From contig NC_089444.1 of the NCBI RefSeq assembly GCF_026210795.1, forward strand, positions 2,098,501 to 2,162,500: a stretch of DNA of 64,000 nucleotides, given 5' to 3'. This DNA is from Rhizophagus irregularis. Its lineage: Eukaryota; Glomeromycota; Glomeromycetes; Glomerales; Glomeraceae. The position numbers and the translations under genes are program-made. Position 1 is the first letter of the stretch, and every line of letters begins with the position of its first letter. Under the pieces are notes generated by a model, which worked only from the letters and a program-made list of their open reading frames with translations, was not told the origin of the DNA and searched no databases. Positions 37,526 through 51,188 of the stretch are shown in pieces.

Positions 37526-39445
37526 ATAATTTGAATAATTAGAATTATTTGTATTATTAGAATTATTTACTATTCATTCACAATAACTCAAAAACCATTC
37601 AAACTAATTCAAATAATTCAATAATTCAAAAGTAACTCAAATAATTCAAAGTAACACAAAAAAAAAGTACTTTTGAATAATAAAAAAAAGGAAAAAAAAA
37701 AAGAATCCGAAAAATTTCTATATCAAGTTTTGTTTACATAAATAAATAAAAAAAAAAATGGTTTTCTTTCAAGTATATTTTTTTTACTCTATTATATATT
37801 TAATAAATAATCATTCTATTATTATAGTATTATTATAGTATTATAATAATTGTACGATATACCATTTTTAATGTATATAATGTAATATAATGTGTATATA
37901 TATATATGTATATATTATATACTGTATATGTATAAAAAGGTTTTTTTTCAAATAATGTACAGTATTTTTTTTTTATGTATCAATGAATATATGACTGTTG
38001 TTTGGTTTAAATATTTAATATTTGGATGAAAAATTCAATTCTTTTTTTTTTTTATTGTTGTTATTTTATTTGGAATCTTGAATAAAATATATATTATAAT
38101 AAAATTTTTTTTTTTCTTTTTCTCGGAACTTTTTTTTTCTTTCTTTCGAATGAGCGCGAAAGTATAAATTATTAAATATTTTTTTTTCTTTCTTTTCTTT
38201 TTTTAGAGAGCCACAGAAAAAAAAAAACTTTAAAAAAAAGAATCGAATTGATAAAAAGAACTAATAAAGGAATGATTTGATGATATAGCATTCTTAAAAA
38301 AAAACAAATAGACCCAAAAAAGGAAAACTTCAAAAAAAAGGAAATTTCAAAAAAAAAAAAGGAAACTTAAAAAAAAAAAGGGAAATGTAAAATGAAATGG
38401 AAAATGTAAAAAAAAAACGGGGAATACTTACCTATAATTCTTTCTTGATCTAACTTATCACAGTATAATTGAAATAATAAAAATATAAAAGGAAAAAGGA
38501 GAAGAAAAAAAAGGAAATTTTTTTTTTTTTTAAAAATTTTTGAATAAAAAGGAAAAATGAAAAATGAAAAAGGAAAAAAATGGAAAAATTTAAAAAAAAA
38601 AAATGGAGAGAGAGGCTTTTTCATTACTTTCTTTTGATCGCATTAAAATATTAAAGAACACTTTGCGTAATGAATACTAATTATTTTTTTAAATAATAAC
38701 TCATATTTAATTGTACCATTCTTTTAACATACTTGGGAGGGAACTATAAAAATTGGATATTTTACGTTATCATACTTTAAGACGTTTTAGACGCGTCTTT
38801 ACTAATCTCATTCTAATTACCCTTAAATATAGGACCACTAAATTAAAATAAATTGTATATAATAATAAAATCTGTACAAAATTTATATGTCTAAAAAAAA
38901 AGGGCGAGAGATATAAGGGAAGATGGTACAAAAGGAAAATTATTATTACTAAAAGAACTATTTGCCTCTATTGGCTTCTACCATTTACTGACTAAAAATA
39001 TTTTTTTTTATTTTTGTATATATTATATAGAAAATGAAATAAGAAATGCGTATTAGATTGTTTTTAGTGGAAAAAAAATATATAGTTAAATGAATAAAAA
39101 GGGGAAAAAAGGTGGTATTTATAATATAAGATATATGTTGATGCAAAAAATAATTACACAAAGGCCATATATACGAAATATTACTACATTAAAATGTTTA
39201 TTATACTTATTATGTTATATACTAATATAATGTGGTGGAATAATACGCGATTGAATAAACAATGAATCGACTTTAATCCGTAAATAATAATATAATTTCT
39301 ACAAGTTCGGTTATCAAATCTAAAAAGAATTTTTTGCGGTTAATTAAAATTCCTGATATATCAAAAAGGATTCAATAATATTACGCGTTAACTTACCAAT
39401 TTAATTATTATATCCATCAATTCGTATATTCTCACCAATACAGAT
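37526..39445. other. Gene-free stretch rich in A and T runs
   Basis: Downstream of the ketoacyl synthase stop codon, direct repeats of AATAATT and TTCAAA words, then long poly-T and poly-A runs around 38,050-38,620 (pure A or T up to 12-13) and (TA)n at 37,890-37,925. Poly-A-run ORFs (near 38,370-38,620) are accidental. The 3' UTR of the minus-strand gene below must lie on the far side (39,000-39,445). Confidence 0.6.
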
Positions 39446-40177
39446 TTAATCGAACCATGGACGACCTTCACCCATAGCCCAACCAGCAATTAAATCTTTA
39501 ACTTTGAGTTCTTCAATGTCAAGTTCACCTTGATCGCGTTGCCAATCTTCATATGTTTGCCGGGTAGGCCATTCTGATGATGATCTCGGGCTATAATCGG
39601 ATGGTCCAGCTGTATTTAATTCAAAGATGATAAAAAAGATAAGTACGAATAATATAATATATTTTTTTTAAGTAAAAAGAGAATATTTTTCAAATGCGTA
39701 CCACTGATTAATTCCTCCGAGTGTTGAGATAATCTTCGTTTATGTACAGGTGGTCTAAACAAAGCGTTACAAGTGAGAGGTTGTTGATATGGATTAGGAT
39801 GAACAAATTCATCCGTTGTATCATCATCCTCATCATCTTCCCTCTCATAATTATTATAATAAGTGGGTAAATTTGTATCTTTTTGAACGAATATACCTTT
39901 TAAAAAAAAAACAAGACAAAGTTAATGAGATGAATCACGTGAGATTGATAATGATTCGCGTAATTCACTTACTTTCTACTTTATCCCAAGCTCTTCGGAA
40001 AAAGCTCCGATTAGAATATGATTGTATTGTTGGTTGAACAATATTATTGACGTTCGATGACGATGAAGATTCTAATTGAGAAGCGGAAATATCAACAATA
40101 TCTCGTCGTTCATTATTTGGTTGAGAAGTAACAGCAGCAACGTAAGCTTGAACTATGGTTTCAATTGGATTTGCCAT
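39446..40177 (-). CDS. Hypothetical acidic protein, family unknown
   Basis: Three exons. Exon 1 (about 39,975-40,177) encodes MANPIETIVQAYVAAVTSQP and a segment with Asn/Ser tracts ending RRAWDKVES. Exon 2 is strongly acidic (EREDDEDDDTTDEFVHP) and then has VHKRRLSQHSEELIS. Exon 3 ends SEWPTRQTYEDWQRDQGELD and IAGWAMGEGRPWFD. No domain recognised. The exon boundaries are GT-AG and keep the frame. The AGWAMGEGRPWFD tail looks conserved-type (Trp-rich end) and could be a short linear motif; that is a guess. Probably disordered protein. Confidence 0.6.
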
Positions 40178-43100
40178 AATTCTTAACGTGGGACTAATAT
40201 AAAAATTTTATAAATTTATTTAAATTTTTTTGAAATTTTTTTGAAATTTTTTGAATAATATATAATCCAGTATATACTGTGAAAGAATTAGTTTGTAAAA
40301 AAAAACAAGAAAGAAAGAAGTAAAAAGAAACTTTGTGATTTTCTATTTACACGAGAAGATGGAACCAAAGAGATTATAAAAGTTTTTGTTAGAACAAGAG
40401 CGAAAATATCTTTTTTAGTACACTTTTTTATCTTATTAAATATAAAATACAAAAAGGGAATAATAATATATGATAAAAATATAATATGTGATTATTCTTT
40501 CACGGGTCTATTTATTTATTTACAAAGAGTAGTTATCCGTAAAAGAGTAAAAAAAAAATTAAAGAATGCTATAAAAATGAATAAAAAAAAATAAAATAAT
40601 AGAATAGACGACGTGTATATATATAAAAAAAAACGAAAAAAAAAGCGAAAAAAAAGACAATCGTTGAAAAATGCACAAACGGGTAAATTTCTTACTTACC
40701 CTTTTATTTATAAAATCAGGTTATTTTATTATTATAAATAAACATATAATAAAAATGTGCGTAATTTAATAATTACGGGGGGTAAAAAATACATTAAACT
40801 CTAATTGGTATATTATTTATTTATATATATATATATGATATAAATGAATAAGAAAAAAAATGGGGCGGGGTGATTGCCAAAACTTTGTCAAACAAACCAC
40901 TACATTTCAACTTATCTTTGATTGATCAGTAAAGTTCGGTTAACTTGATTGACTTTGACCGTAATATAAAAAAAAAACTATTTTTATACTTGGTTAGTAG
41001 TATCACCGATAGTGAAGTAATTTTCGGGTATATCAAGAGTTGCAAAAAAAAAAAAAATTACGAAATTGCGAAATTATAAAAAAAATTTATACTATTACAA
41101 AACCCATAAACGGGAAATTATTTAGGTCACTGCCGCGTATTTTTTTTTTTCTTTAAATTTGTAGGACGTGTATAAACAAACATTTATATTAACTACCGGT
41201 ATATAAAAAAAAATTTTTTTTTTTCTTAAATAAAAAGGGAATTTTTAATGAATAAAGAAGAATCGATTTTAAAACAATTAGTATTAATTAAATTTTGCAT
41301 TAAAAAGACAATAGTACAATTGATTTAAATACATATACTTTGTTATCTTTCTTGTAATTGTTTATCTTATTTGAATAAGTAATATAATTAAATCTGTTCG
41401 TTAAGAAATCGATGTAAAACCAAGAGATAAGGAGAAAGGAGAAAATGTAAGGAAAGTTATAGAATGTTTCCTAAACAAGAACATCAATCAGCCCATCATT
41501 TTTTGTTAAGAAAGACTTTTCTTCTTTGGTTAACATTACGCCAAAATGCACCTAACGAATTACACGATATGAGCAATTTATGTAATTTATGTAATTTATG
41601 TACTGTAAAGTAATCTAATAATCTAATCAATTAAATGTAATGTACGTTCGCCTTGACTTTGCACTTTCGGAAGTAAAAAAAAATATCTGCTTTGAGAAAA
41701 TAATTAATGCGATGCGTTAATAAGTATTCATTGGCTAATTGAAAATTTTCCGTTTGGTTATCTTTCCTCGTTTGCTTATATGTTTTCTATTGTTGTAATA
41801 AATAAATATATGAAATTATGAACTCCCAGGTAAAACAAATCAAGTTAAAAAAATTTCTTTTATTTCATATTCATATGTATTAGTTTTTTTTTTGTTGGGG
41901 CGTTGGGGAAAGAAAAAAAGTAGAAATTACTACGTACAATACCGAATAAGAAAGACATGAACTTAATAAACTTTAAATATATCTATTTATATAATATAAT
42001 ATATACTGAGTATATAACGTATATATATATATATGTACATGTATTATTGTATTATATATATATATCTTTTACATTATAAATAATATATATATATATGCAC
42101 AGCATTTATTTATTTATTATGTCATATATATATATATTATATATATATATTATTATGATTATACAAAATTTGATTTTTATGCGTGATGAGGCTTAATGAT
42201 TTTTCTTTTAAAAGATTAAACCATTTCTTTTTCAAATAAAAATGATTTTTTACTGTATTGCCACGTTTACTAACATTCAAATTTCAAGAGATAATTGTAT
42301 TTCTGTGACCTAATATCTAATATTATTCACATGATACTAAAAATAAATAAATAATGATTGGTCCGTAATATCAACAACAGCTGTCAGGAGTACCTTATAT
42401 GTTACATTTATTTATTTATTCAATAGAAAAAAAAATATTTCGAAATGATTTTTTTTTGTGTAGAATTTCCCTTAACTTTGATAATTTACAATCTCGTGTT
42501 ATTACTGTGTTGTTTGTATCTTAAAGAATTAAAAAAGGATACTTTGAAACGAAACAACGAAAAGGCTGTTAAATTTGGTAAAAGAAACGCCAGACGCCAG
42601 ATTAACGATCCTTATCAATCTAATTGTTACTTTAAAAAAAAAAAACGCGCTATTTTACAATTTTGAATAAATGAATGAAACCATTAATATGGTAAATTAA
42701 AGAATATCAAGCAAAAAAATCAGGTAAATACCGCAATTATTAAAATAATTATTAATATTAATAATATTTATATTTCATGATATTCCGAACTTTATTGTTT
42801 TACAAGATCGTGATTCAATGATTTCATGGAACCCTGATTTTCCTAATTTAATAATTATTCTTGAAATGAAACCTGTATTTTTCTCTCTTTTTTTTTTTCG
42901 TTTATTTCAAACTTGAAAGCCACATTATCTTTATTGTACAAGCCTTCTGATTTTCAGTTTCAGTAGTTTCATTTTAGAACCAATATATTTTTATCTGTAA
43001 ATTTCCATTAAAAGTCATGATTTGCTTAGCTATAAATGCCACGATGCTACATGGACACTCAATTGACACATAAGATTGTGTTACAGAAAATTTCCAAAAT

Positions 43101-45376
43101 TATACATTAAATGTTCCGTATATTTATTATTGTATATTCAATCGGATAAACTTTTTTAATGATCCAATGATTTTGATTTTAACTAACTAAATTCAACTAA
43201 CAAAAGTAATAACCGAAAATTAAAAAAAAAACTCCGATTTCTTACAAGTTTGTAATGTACATGTATAAGTAGTTAAATGTCAATTAACAAAATATCTTTG
43301 TTATTATTTTTTCCTCTTTCATTACTTTTTGTGGAAATTTTGTTATAAAGAATTTTTTTCGTTATGCCTTATTTTCGATTCATTACATGTAAGAAAAACC
43401 TTAATTCCCAAAGAAATCATAAAAAGGAAATATAATTATGTTTCGTATTAACTTTCATTGGCTAATATTTGTATTTGTTTATTGGCTAATATTGTTATCA
43501 ATTATTAATAGTAATAATAATATCGACATATCGACATTAGCACAATCTTTCTGTATCAATAAGTACAAATAAAGTGGTTATCGCTAATCTAACTTTATCT
43601 TTTTCAATGGGTTTAAATCTTAAAAATTATATAATACCTGGTTTTTTTTTTCGCGCGATTTCGAATATTCTTAAAAAAAAAAATTTTTATATATTTTCAC
43701 AAGATTGTGTAATTATTTTTTTTAAGGTTCAGTTTTATTCCTATACTATAAAATATTGGGGAAAAAATTACTTTTATGAAAACCATTTTTAAAATAATTC
43801 TTTTTATTGTTGTTATTGTTGAAAAATAACTTCTTGTTTCACTAAATCGTAATATTTTCTATATTAGTTAAGTTTACGTTGATATTATGATATTATGAGG
43901 AAGGATAAACAAATTATTAAAAAATTTAAAAATATTTAAAAAAAATTCACACCATAGTTTTAATCATGAAAAACTTTTACCTCATTATCACCTATTGTTT
44001 TTGAAATCAACTTTCCTTTTTTCAGATATCGCCGATTTTGTAACATCTAAATTTAGATGACTTCTTCGTATACTAATATGGGAACTTCTTTTATAGTATC
44101 ATAATGATTTTATAAATGTGAAAATAGATCATGCCTTAATTCTTATCATCGAACTACTTCGAACTTCGAAGCAGTTCAGAATCCCTAAAAGATCTTAAAT
44201 TATACTTTACTATTCTAAAACATATAATAAAAAAAAATTAATATTTTATAATAACTTATAATAGTTAATAATAATAATTGAGTAATAAGTAAATTAGTTT
44301 ATTTAAATATTTATTAATTCATATAAATAGTAATTTATTATTATTATTATTATTTTCTTTCTTAATTATAATAAATACTTTGGTTAATAATATTTTATAT
44401 TTTAAACTATTATTAAAAATTACTCTTGAAGTATATTAAAAATAAGAAATATAAAAAAGAAATTTATAATTTAAAATTTACAATTATATTTTTGCAATAT
44501 TATAATAATAATTATTATTTATTTCATAAAAAGTTGGAAATAATAGGAAAAAAATCCTAATATTTCCTTCTTATGAAATAAATGGATATTAAATATTAAC
44601 TATTTTAAACTTAACGATTTTAAAATAAAATTAGTAATTTTCTGACTATTTATATTTATATAATAAGGCTGAAAAATAAATAAATGAAGATTCCTAATTA
44701 TTTATAAATTCAGCTAATTATTTACAAATTTTAAAAAATCAGTATAAAAGTATTAAAAAAAGTAAAAATAAATTAATTAATATTATTTTATATTATTTTT
44801 TTTTTATTTTAATTATTAATATTCTAATAATTATACTATAAATTCAAAATTTTTTTAATTTTAGAAATTTTTTTTTTGAAAAATAATATTTTATATTGTA
44901 TAATTTATATATTTAAAAAAAGATATAAATAAATAAAAAATCTGTAAATATAAATATAATAAAAATAAATTAATTATAAATATTATTTTTTAAAAATATA
45001 TGATAAAAAAAATAGAAAATTTTTAATTTTAACTAAAAGACAAATTCCTAACATGACAAATAAGAAGTGACAAATAGGATTTTAATAATAAACCATTTTC
45101 AAATTTCCAAATTAATTAACAAAATAAAAAATATAATAGGAATATGATATATTATAATAAATAAATCTAATCTCTAATCTAATCCTAATTTTAACTTCTA
45201 AATTCTAATTAATAAATATTAAGGAAAAGAATTTCCCTTTAATAAACATAATTATTTTTAAAAAAATAATATAATTTAAAATTTTTTTTTATAATCTAAG
45301 ATCCAAGTATTTCTTTTCTCTTTGATAATATTATATATTTCATTTTTTTTTTATAATTAAAATTCTAAAAATTAAA
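40178..45376. other. Gene-free AT-rich region
   Basis: About 5.2 kb with no gene I can support. It contains (AT)n or TATATA tracts at about 40,820-40,850 and 41,990-42,160, a tandem TGTAATTTA triplet near 41,580-41,600, and a 30-bp inverted repeat hairpin at 44,518-44,583. A 70-codon frame at 42,445-42,666 and another at 43,574-43,792 lack a start context, codon evidence or family match and were rejected. Confidence 0.55.
44518..44583. repeat. Foldback hairpin (30-bp arms)
   Basis: The sequence TTATTTCATAAAAAG..GGAAATAATAGGA is followed after an A-run of about 7 bases by its near-complement TCCTAATATTTCC..TTATGAAATAA. The arms are about 29-30 bp with two or three mismatches. It could be a foldback end of an old element, a terminator-like structure, or a small MITE; no target duplication is visible. 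Confidence 0.6.
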
Positions 45377-45772
45377 TACAAGTGCCGCTCGTTATAATGA
45401 TACGTCCGGGATCAGAGATTTTTGTCATTATAACAAGATGTCATTATAACAAGCTTTTTTTTTTATAATGACATACAGTCAACTCCCTCTATAGTCACTC
45501 CCGTTATAGTCACATTCTACTATATAGTCACACCAGTTGAATGTTCAAAACACTTTATTATTAAAATCTATCCTATATAGTCACAATCTATCTATAGTCA
45601 CTATCACACCTATCCTCAAAAATCTTATATTAAAAAGAACCGTTTATAATCGCAGTTATATAAAGAATATATTAAATAACTTGGCATCTAATAATCGTAC
45701 AAAGATGTATCATAGCTTGTTAAAATCGTCTCACTGAGCACAAATCGAATGGTGGTAGTTTTATTCTTTCCT

Positions 45773-46750
45773 TTCGCTAGTGTTTACGGCCAGACCACCC
45801 ATTGCCACTTAGAGACTAATCTCGGGTCTGTGTCTTATCATCTTCAATGGGCAACCATTATACCGAGTACTTAATTCCTCAGGTAACAGCACCACTATAG
45901 AAGACATCCCCCATCGGGCTATTATAGGCTGATCTGAAGCTAGATACACGCCGCCTACTCATCCTATACCCATTGCATGATACTGATACTCAATTTATTT
46001 AACGACCTTTAGAGAGCATCTACTTTCATGGAAGACTTTCGACAGGTAACATCAACCATCTAGTCTGCCTTCCATACCATCATTTTAAGTACGAAGCCTG
46101 CCACTTTCAGGCCACTACAGCCTGCGATTACCCCTAGCACCGATAGTACAGTTGTTTACCCCAAGTGGTATACTTTGTAGTGACCAGCACTCGGACAGAA
46201 AGTAGCAGGCTTCTGTCCGGGATCACCCCTTATGGTGGGTATCAGCCACCGGGATCGCCCAACCGGGACCCCAGAAGTGGGGAATTGAACCTTAACCATG
46301 CCTATGTTCTGTGCACGAACACCTTGGTTGGTCTAAGACCTAACAGAAGGTCAAACTACCGCTAGACGTTACTGCCTCCAGCTTTACCATCAGGACGACC
46401 ATCTAACCATTACTATTACTAAGTGGTATCGTGGAGTGACCACCTGAACAAGAAGTCCCCCAGGTATAGTAGTGACCTCAAGACAGGACTGCGCACATGC
46501 CAATGGCCTCATAGGGAACGTTAGAAGGACACCATGACCCTTAGTTAAAATGTGCGGCCTAACCGTACACACTAATTCACCATGATGCAGTCCAACTACA
46601 CTAATCCCTATACCTTCACGCTATTGGTTGTAACGTCCGCAGTAAAATTCTTTTTATTTCCGTAGTCATGGGAATCGAACCTGCGACCTCACCATACTCA
46701 GGCTTAATGAGGTCTTCGCGACTAACCACCAAGATAGGCGACCAACCCGT
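45773..46750 (-). mobile_element. tRNA-derived SINE-like unit A
   Basis: About 980 bp on the minus strand. Pol III promoter-like motifs: a B-box GGTTCGATTCC at 46,671-46,681 (complement) and a second B-box-like GGTTCAATTCC at 46,281-46,291, each with tRNA-like surroundings (TGGTGGTTAGTCG like an A box; a CAA-CCAAGG stretch). Two tRNA-like modules suggest a composite or dimeric SINE. It shares a flanking word, TTTTATTCTTT(T)CC, with its neighbours. Apparent open frames inside it are shadows. Confidence 0.7.
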
Positions 46751-46766
46751 CGTTTTATTCTTTTCC

Positions 46767-47750
46767 TTTCGCTATCGTTTACGGCCGTGACCACCCATCG
46801 CTCTTGGCGACTAATCTCGGGTCTGCGTCCTATCATCTTCACTGGGCAACCATTATACCGAGCACTTAATTCCTCGTAACAGCACCACTTTGAAGACATC
46901 CCCCATCGGGCCATTTTAGGCTGATCTGAAGCAGACACGCCGCCTACTCATCCTATATCCATTGTACGATACTGATACTCAATTTATTTTACGACCTTTA
47001 GAGAGCATCTACTTTCATGGAGGACTTTCGACAGGTAACATCAACCATCTAAGCACCCTTCCATACCACCATTTTAAGTACTAAGCCTCACTCAAAGCGC
47101 CACTACAGCCCGCGATTACCTAAGCACCGATAGTACAGTTGTTTACCCCAAGTGGTATACTTTGTAGCCGACCACTCGGACAGGAAGTAGCAGGCATCTG
47201 TCCAGGATCACCCCTTATGGTGGGTATCAACCACCAGGATCACCAACAGGGGCCCACCCAAGAGTAGGGAATCGAACCCTATAACTATGCTACCTGTTCG
47301 TGCGACGAACACCTTGGTTGGCCGCAAGACCTAACAGAAGGTCTAACTACCACTAAGACATTGCACCCTCAGCTTTACCATCTAGGACGACCATCTAGCC
47401 ATTACTGACCCCAAGTGGTATTATGGAGTGACCACCCGGACAGGAAGTCCCCCCAAGGTATAGTTGGTAGTGACCTTAAGGACAGGACTGCGCACATGCC
47501 AATGGCCTCATAGGGAACGTTAGAAGGACACCATGACCCTTAGTTGAAATGTGCGGCCTAACCGTACACACTAATTCACCCATGATGCAGTCCAACTACA
47601 CTAATCCCTGTACCTTCACGCTATTGGTTGTATCGTTCGCAGTAAAATTCTTTTTATTTCCGTGGTCATGGGAATCGAACCTGTGACCTCACCATACTCA
47701 GGCTTAATGAGGGTCTCAGTGACTAACCACCGAGATAGGGTGACCAACCC
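46767..47750 (-). mobile_element. tRNA-derived SINE-like unit B (near-duplicate of A)
   Basis: A second copy of unit A in direct tandem, displaced by about 1,000 bp, differing by scattered substitutions and small indels. B-box GGTTCGATTCC occurs at 47,671-47,681 and 47,268-47,278 (complement). The divergence shows that it is not an assembly duplicate. The two copies are separated by the same target-like word (46,751-46,766). Confidence 0.75.
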
Positions 47751-47767
47751 TAGTTTTATTCTTTTCC

Positions 47768-48032
47768 TGTGCAAACAGTCTTTTGACTTTATCTTTTATT
47801 TATATTTAAAATTTCGAAAACATAATCGAACAATATTACAAAAATAAGAAAATAAACTAATAAAAAATAAAAAGAGTAGCTTCACGACTCATACAAGTAA
47901 AGAAATCTAAACTAAAATAAAATTAAAGCGAAGAAAAACTAAACTATTACAGAATCGCATACCCCAACTTTACCCGAAAGCCAGTGTGAGTCAACTATAC
48001 AACATCCAAAAAATCCAGTCCGTTACCAGAAA
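47768..48032 (-). mobile_element. 5'-truncated LINE copy (3' tail only)
   Basis: About 265 bp nearly identical to the 3' end of the larger LINE copy next to it (TGTGCAAACAGTCTT..GACTTTATCTTTTATTT at plus-strand left end). It stops sharply at CCAGTCCGTTACCAGAA where the parent continues into coding sequence. Truncation at the 5' end is the hallmark of target-primed reverse transcription. Confidence 0.82.
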
Positions 48033-48301
48033 AGTTTTATTCTTTTCCTGTGCAAACAGTCTTATGACTTTATCTTTTATTTATACTTTGGACTTCGAAA
48101 AATAATCGAACAATATTACAAAAATAAGAAAATAAACTAATAAAAAATAAAAAGAGTAGCTTCACGACTCATACAAGTAAAGAAATCTAAACTAAAATAA
48201 AATTAAAGCAAAGAAAAACTGAACTATTACAGAATCGCATACCCCAACTTTACCCGAAGGCCAGTGTGAGTCAACTATCCAACATCCAAAAATCCAGTCC
48301 G

Positions 48302-48649
48302 TTACCAGAAAGAAATCCTAAGAGGTTGAACTGTTAAGCGGCGCAGAAAATCCAAGTGCGAGATCCAAGATCCACCCCGAATTATAGAAGAGGATATCCA
48401 AGAAATCCAGGAATCCTGAGAGACTGACGCCAAAGAAGAGTTGTGTTGTTGTGGAGAAGTAGTATTAGGAGAAGAAATTGTAGATGGGCCACGTAATTTG
48501 GAAGCAGCCGAGATACCCTGCGACTCCTCCCAAGCATGGAAAAGAACATTCCGACACAGCCAAATTTCACCATATAATTCGACTTGGAAGTCATTAAGAA
48601 GGGGAGAAATAATCTTGTATATAATAGAGAGAGGAAAGTGTTGATTCAA
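48302..48649 (-). pseudogene. C-terminal ORF2-like fragment of the LINE
   Basis: A 115-codon frame with the piece IWLCRNVLFHAWEESQGIS, resembling the end of LINE polyproteins that finish in a W..RC...W...GI pattern. The start is artificial (the upstream part is deleted). It ends just before the 3' tail shared with the truncated copy. Confidence 0.4.
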
Positions 48650-48923
48650 AAATCACTAGCAAGCTAGTCGAATTAATCTTTAACCGAAGTTTTATGTGTA
48701 AATTCTGGCTGACATAAAATGTTGTAAAAATTTGTAATTCAATAAAGTAAATTCATCAATCGCTAAAGCGCTGTATATAAATTTCCGATACAGAATGATA
48801 AAATTTGTATTCATAAAGAGAAGGGAAATAGGAAAGCTTAAAATAAGCATGAAAGAAGTGAAAAAGGGAAGATAATTAAAAGAAAGTAAAAGAAAGTAAT
48901 TAATTAAAAGGGAACTAGCGCAA

Positions 48924-51188
48924 TTAGCGCATTAAGAAAGTAGGATGAACAAAATCAGCGGGTAAAACCCACTGTGATCGAAAATCAGAAGGAGCAGGGT
49001 AAGGATGTGAATCAAACCAAGGTGCACAAACATCCAATAATGATAAGATATCACAAGGTTTAACACGACCTAGTTTGAAAGAAAACCGTGTATCACTGTT
49101 CCAAAATTGTGAAAATGTTGAAGAGGAGGCCGATTTAGTGATAACAGATTGGATGGCATCGCGAAGATACTTCTTTGATACCGAAGAAGTATTGTGCTTG
49201 GAAATTAATAACCAGAGGAAATTGTGAGAAGGTACATAAATGGAAGCACTATTCGAGAGTATCCTTCGGACCATATCAATAATGGAACGACTAAAGCCAA
49301 GAGTTTTGAAATCTTGATAATCAATAACAGGGCAGTTTGGACCAACAAAAGGACCAGAGGTGGGTTTGTTAGTAATAAAATGACTTGCAACTACAGAAGA
49401 GGGATTCAAAATCACTTTTTGGATAGAACCCGTAAACTTAGAAGAAACGAACGCAACTGAAGATTGATGTGAACGTTCTTTCAAACAGAAGGAAACATCA
49501 GGACGCGAGGATACAAGATTACGTATATTCTGAACAATGGAGTAATCAGTAGTAGACATAGTCAAATTATAGGAGGTAGGAGGAATGACTATAGCAGGAT
49601 CCTTAGTAGCCATCCACATAGAAGAGTCAAGAAGATCGGGGTGAACAACATGTCGTGAAAATTTACTCCGGTCTGATAAAAGGTCTTTATGGCGTACTTG
49701 ACGGGCAAGTTGTTTCTTCGTAGGGTAGGAGATGGATTGGTGAGCAGAATATGAGATAAGAGTTCGTGCAGAAAGTGAACCATTGTCGTCCTCAAGAACA
49801 TGGTGAAAAGCATAAGATTTGCGGTAGGAAATTCCTAGGCGTCGGGAAGTTACGTCTTTATAAAAACCATCAGCATGTCTTTTAGACACACGGTTACAAG
49901 GTAAACTGAAAGGAGGGGAAGAAGGAGGGGAGGAGTGTGAACAAGTTTTTTGTCGTGAATATGACAAGCATGACGAAATTGAGACATAACATAGGCAGCA
50001 GGAGTCTTGCAAAACGGACAACCAAAATAAAGGCCAAGGTAAAAGCAAGATTGTTGGTATCGAAATTGAATAAAGGTACGAGTACGTCTATTATTACGAT
50101 GAGAAGATGACCAATGAGCAAGAGAGGTAACACGTTGTGTTAATAAAAGCTGGCGTAATCTATTAAAATATTTACGTCGAGCATGAGAGGAAATACGGTT
50201 TTGTCGGTAAAAGAAAAAGGTTAAAAATTTTGATAAAATAAATTTTAAGTTAGGAGAAGGACGATCAGATGTAAATTGAAAGGGATCAGTAGTTGAAAGA
50301 AGAGGAGAATTGGTATGAATCGAATAACAATTATCCGAATCAGGAGTGGGGTCCAAAAGGAAGTAACAGTTGCCTCGTCGAATAGAATATAAACGGTTAG
50401 AGCCAACATTTCGAGCAGGACGTATCCGTCCATCCAGGATGGTACGTATTGTGAAAGTGTAAGGTGAACACTGTGTGTGATCATGAGGGAGGGCTGAAGC
50501 AGAAGTCGCAGGAAAAATTTCCGCAGGAATACTATTTAAAGAAAGGACCGGAGAAGCTAAAGGAGGAACGATATTGTCATAATCAGCGGTATCTACTAAA
50601 GCTGAAATTTGGGGAGTAATAAGAGAGGAATCCGGAAAATTATTTCGAAAAGAATTCTTAGGCTCGGAAGGACGTGATAAAGGTGGAACCAATAAACGTA
50701 TTGTAGAAGGGGATAAAACCAAACGCGCAAAAGACAATTTAGTTTTAATTTTCTGTGCGCGCTTAAAGGATGCAGGGGAAATCATAGAGGATACGCGTTT
50801 ACAAAGAAATTTAGGAGTACGCCGTGAAGGGCGTAAACGATTGGTGCATCGTGTAGAAGGGGTACATAAATCTAAGATGATATTAGGATCGCCTCGTGTT
50901 TAGAAGCCCAAATAGCTAATGGAAGAGGAGGTAGATCGTCATTCATTGGATCATCATGTGATGGATGATCGTCAACAGGGGGGATAGCGAAATCCTTTTT
51001 TGAATCCGCAGTAGACGAAAGAGAGTCCAAGCGCAAGTGTAAAAGGCGTTTTTGTCAGGAAGAGAGTTGTAACGAGCAAAAAGAGTTTCTTGTTTAAGGG
51101 CGCACTTAGCGCAGAGGTCCTCAACTTCGCGAAGTTTAGAAAGAACTTCATCCCAACTCAAAGTTGAGAAGTCATGAGAAGAGGCCAT
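48924..51188 (-). pseudogene. ORF1-like gene of the LINE, frameshifted
   Basis: Starts MASSHDFSTLSWDEVLSKLR (51,188) with a coiled-coil-like N-terminus that contains a Cys pair (CAKC). The frame is lost near 50,990 and resumes in the frame from 50,785 to about 50,000, which includes a C-x2-C....H-x3-H-like stretch (CPFCKTPAAYVMSQF..CHIHDKK). A further shift continues the frame from 50,048 to 48,924 (motifs WMATKDPAIVIPPTSYN and RSQWVLPADFVHP). No family recognised beyond a gag-like zinc-finger guess. Coding is no longer intact. Confidence 0.55.

Noticed and set aside
38367-38624. Poly-Phe/Lys frame
   Set aside because: Translation of A/T homopolymer runs.
42445-42666. 73-codon frame with a hydrophobic start
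   Set aside because: AT-rich region, isolated, no homology, no splice partners.
45537-45737. 66-codon frame repeated at 62,408
   Set aside because: Repeated only because both lie in copies of the same TIR element; no transposase motifs such as DDE signature or HTH in it.
46671-46748. Genuine tRNA gene
   Set aside because: Has B-box and tRNA-like ends, but the anticodon arm and acceptor stem do not pair convincingly and the module is part of a repeated 980-bp unit, so I call it SINE-derived.
46165-46938. Frames in the SINE-like units
   Set aside because: They do not persist between the two near-identical units, so they are accidental.
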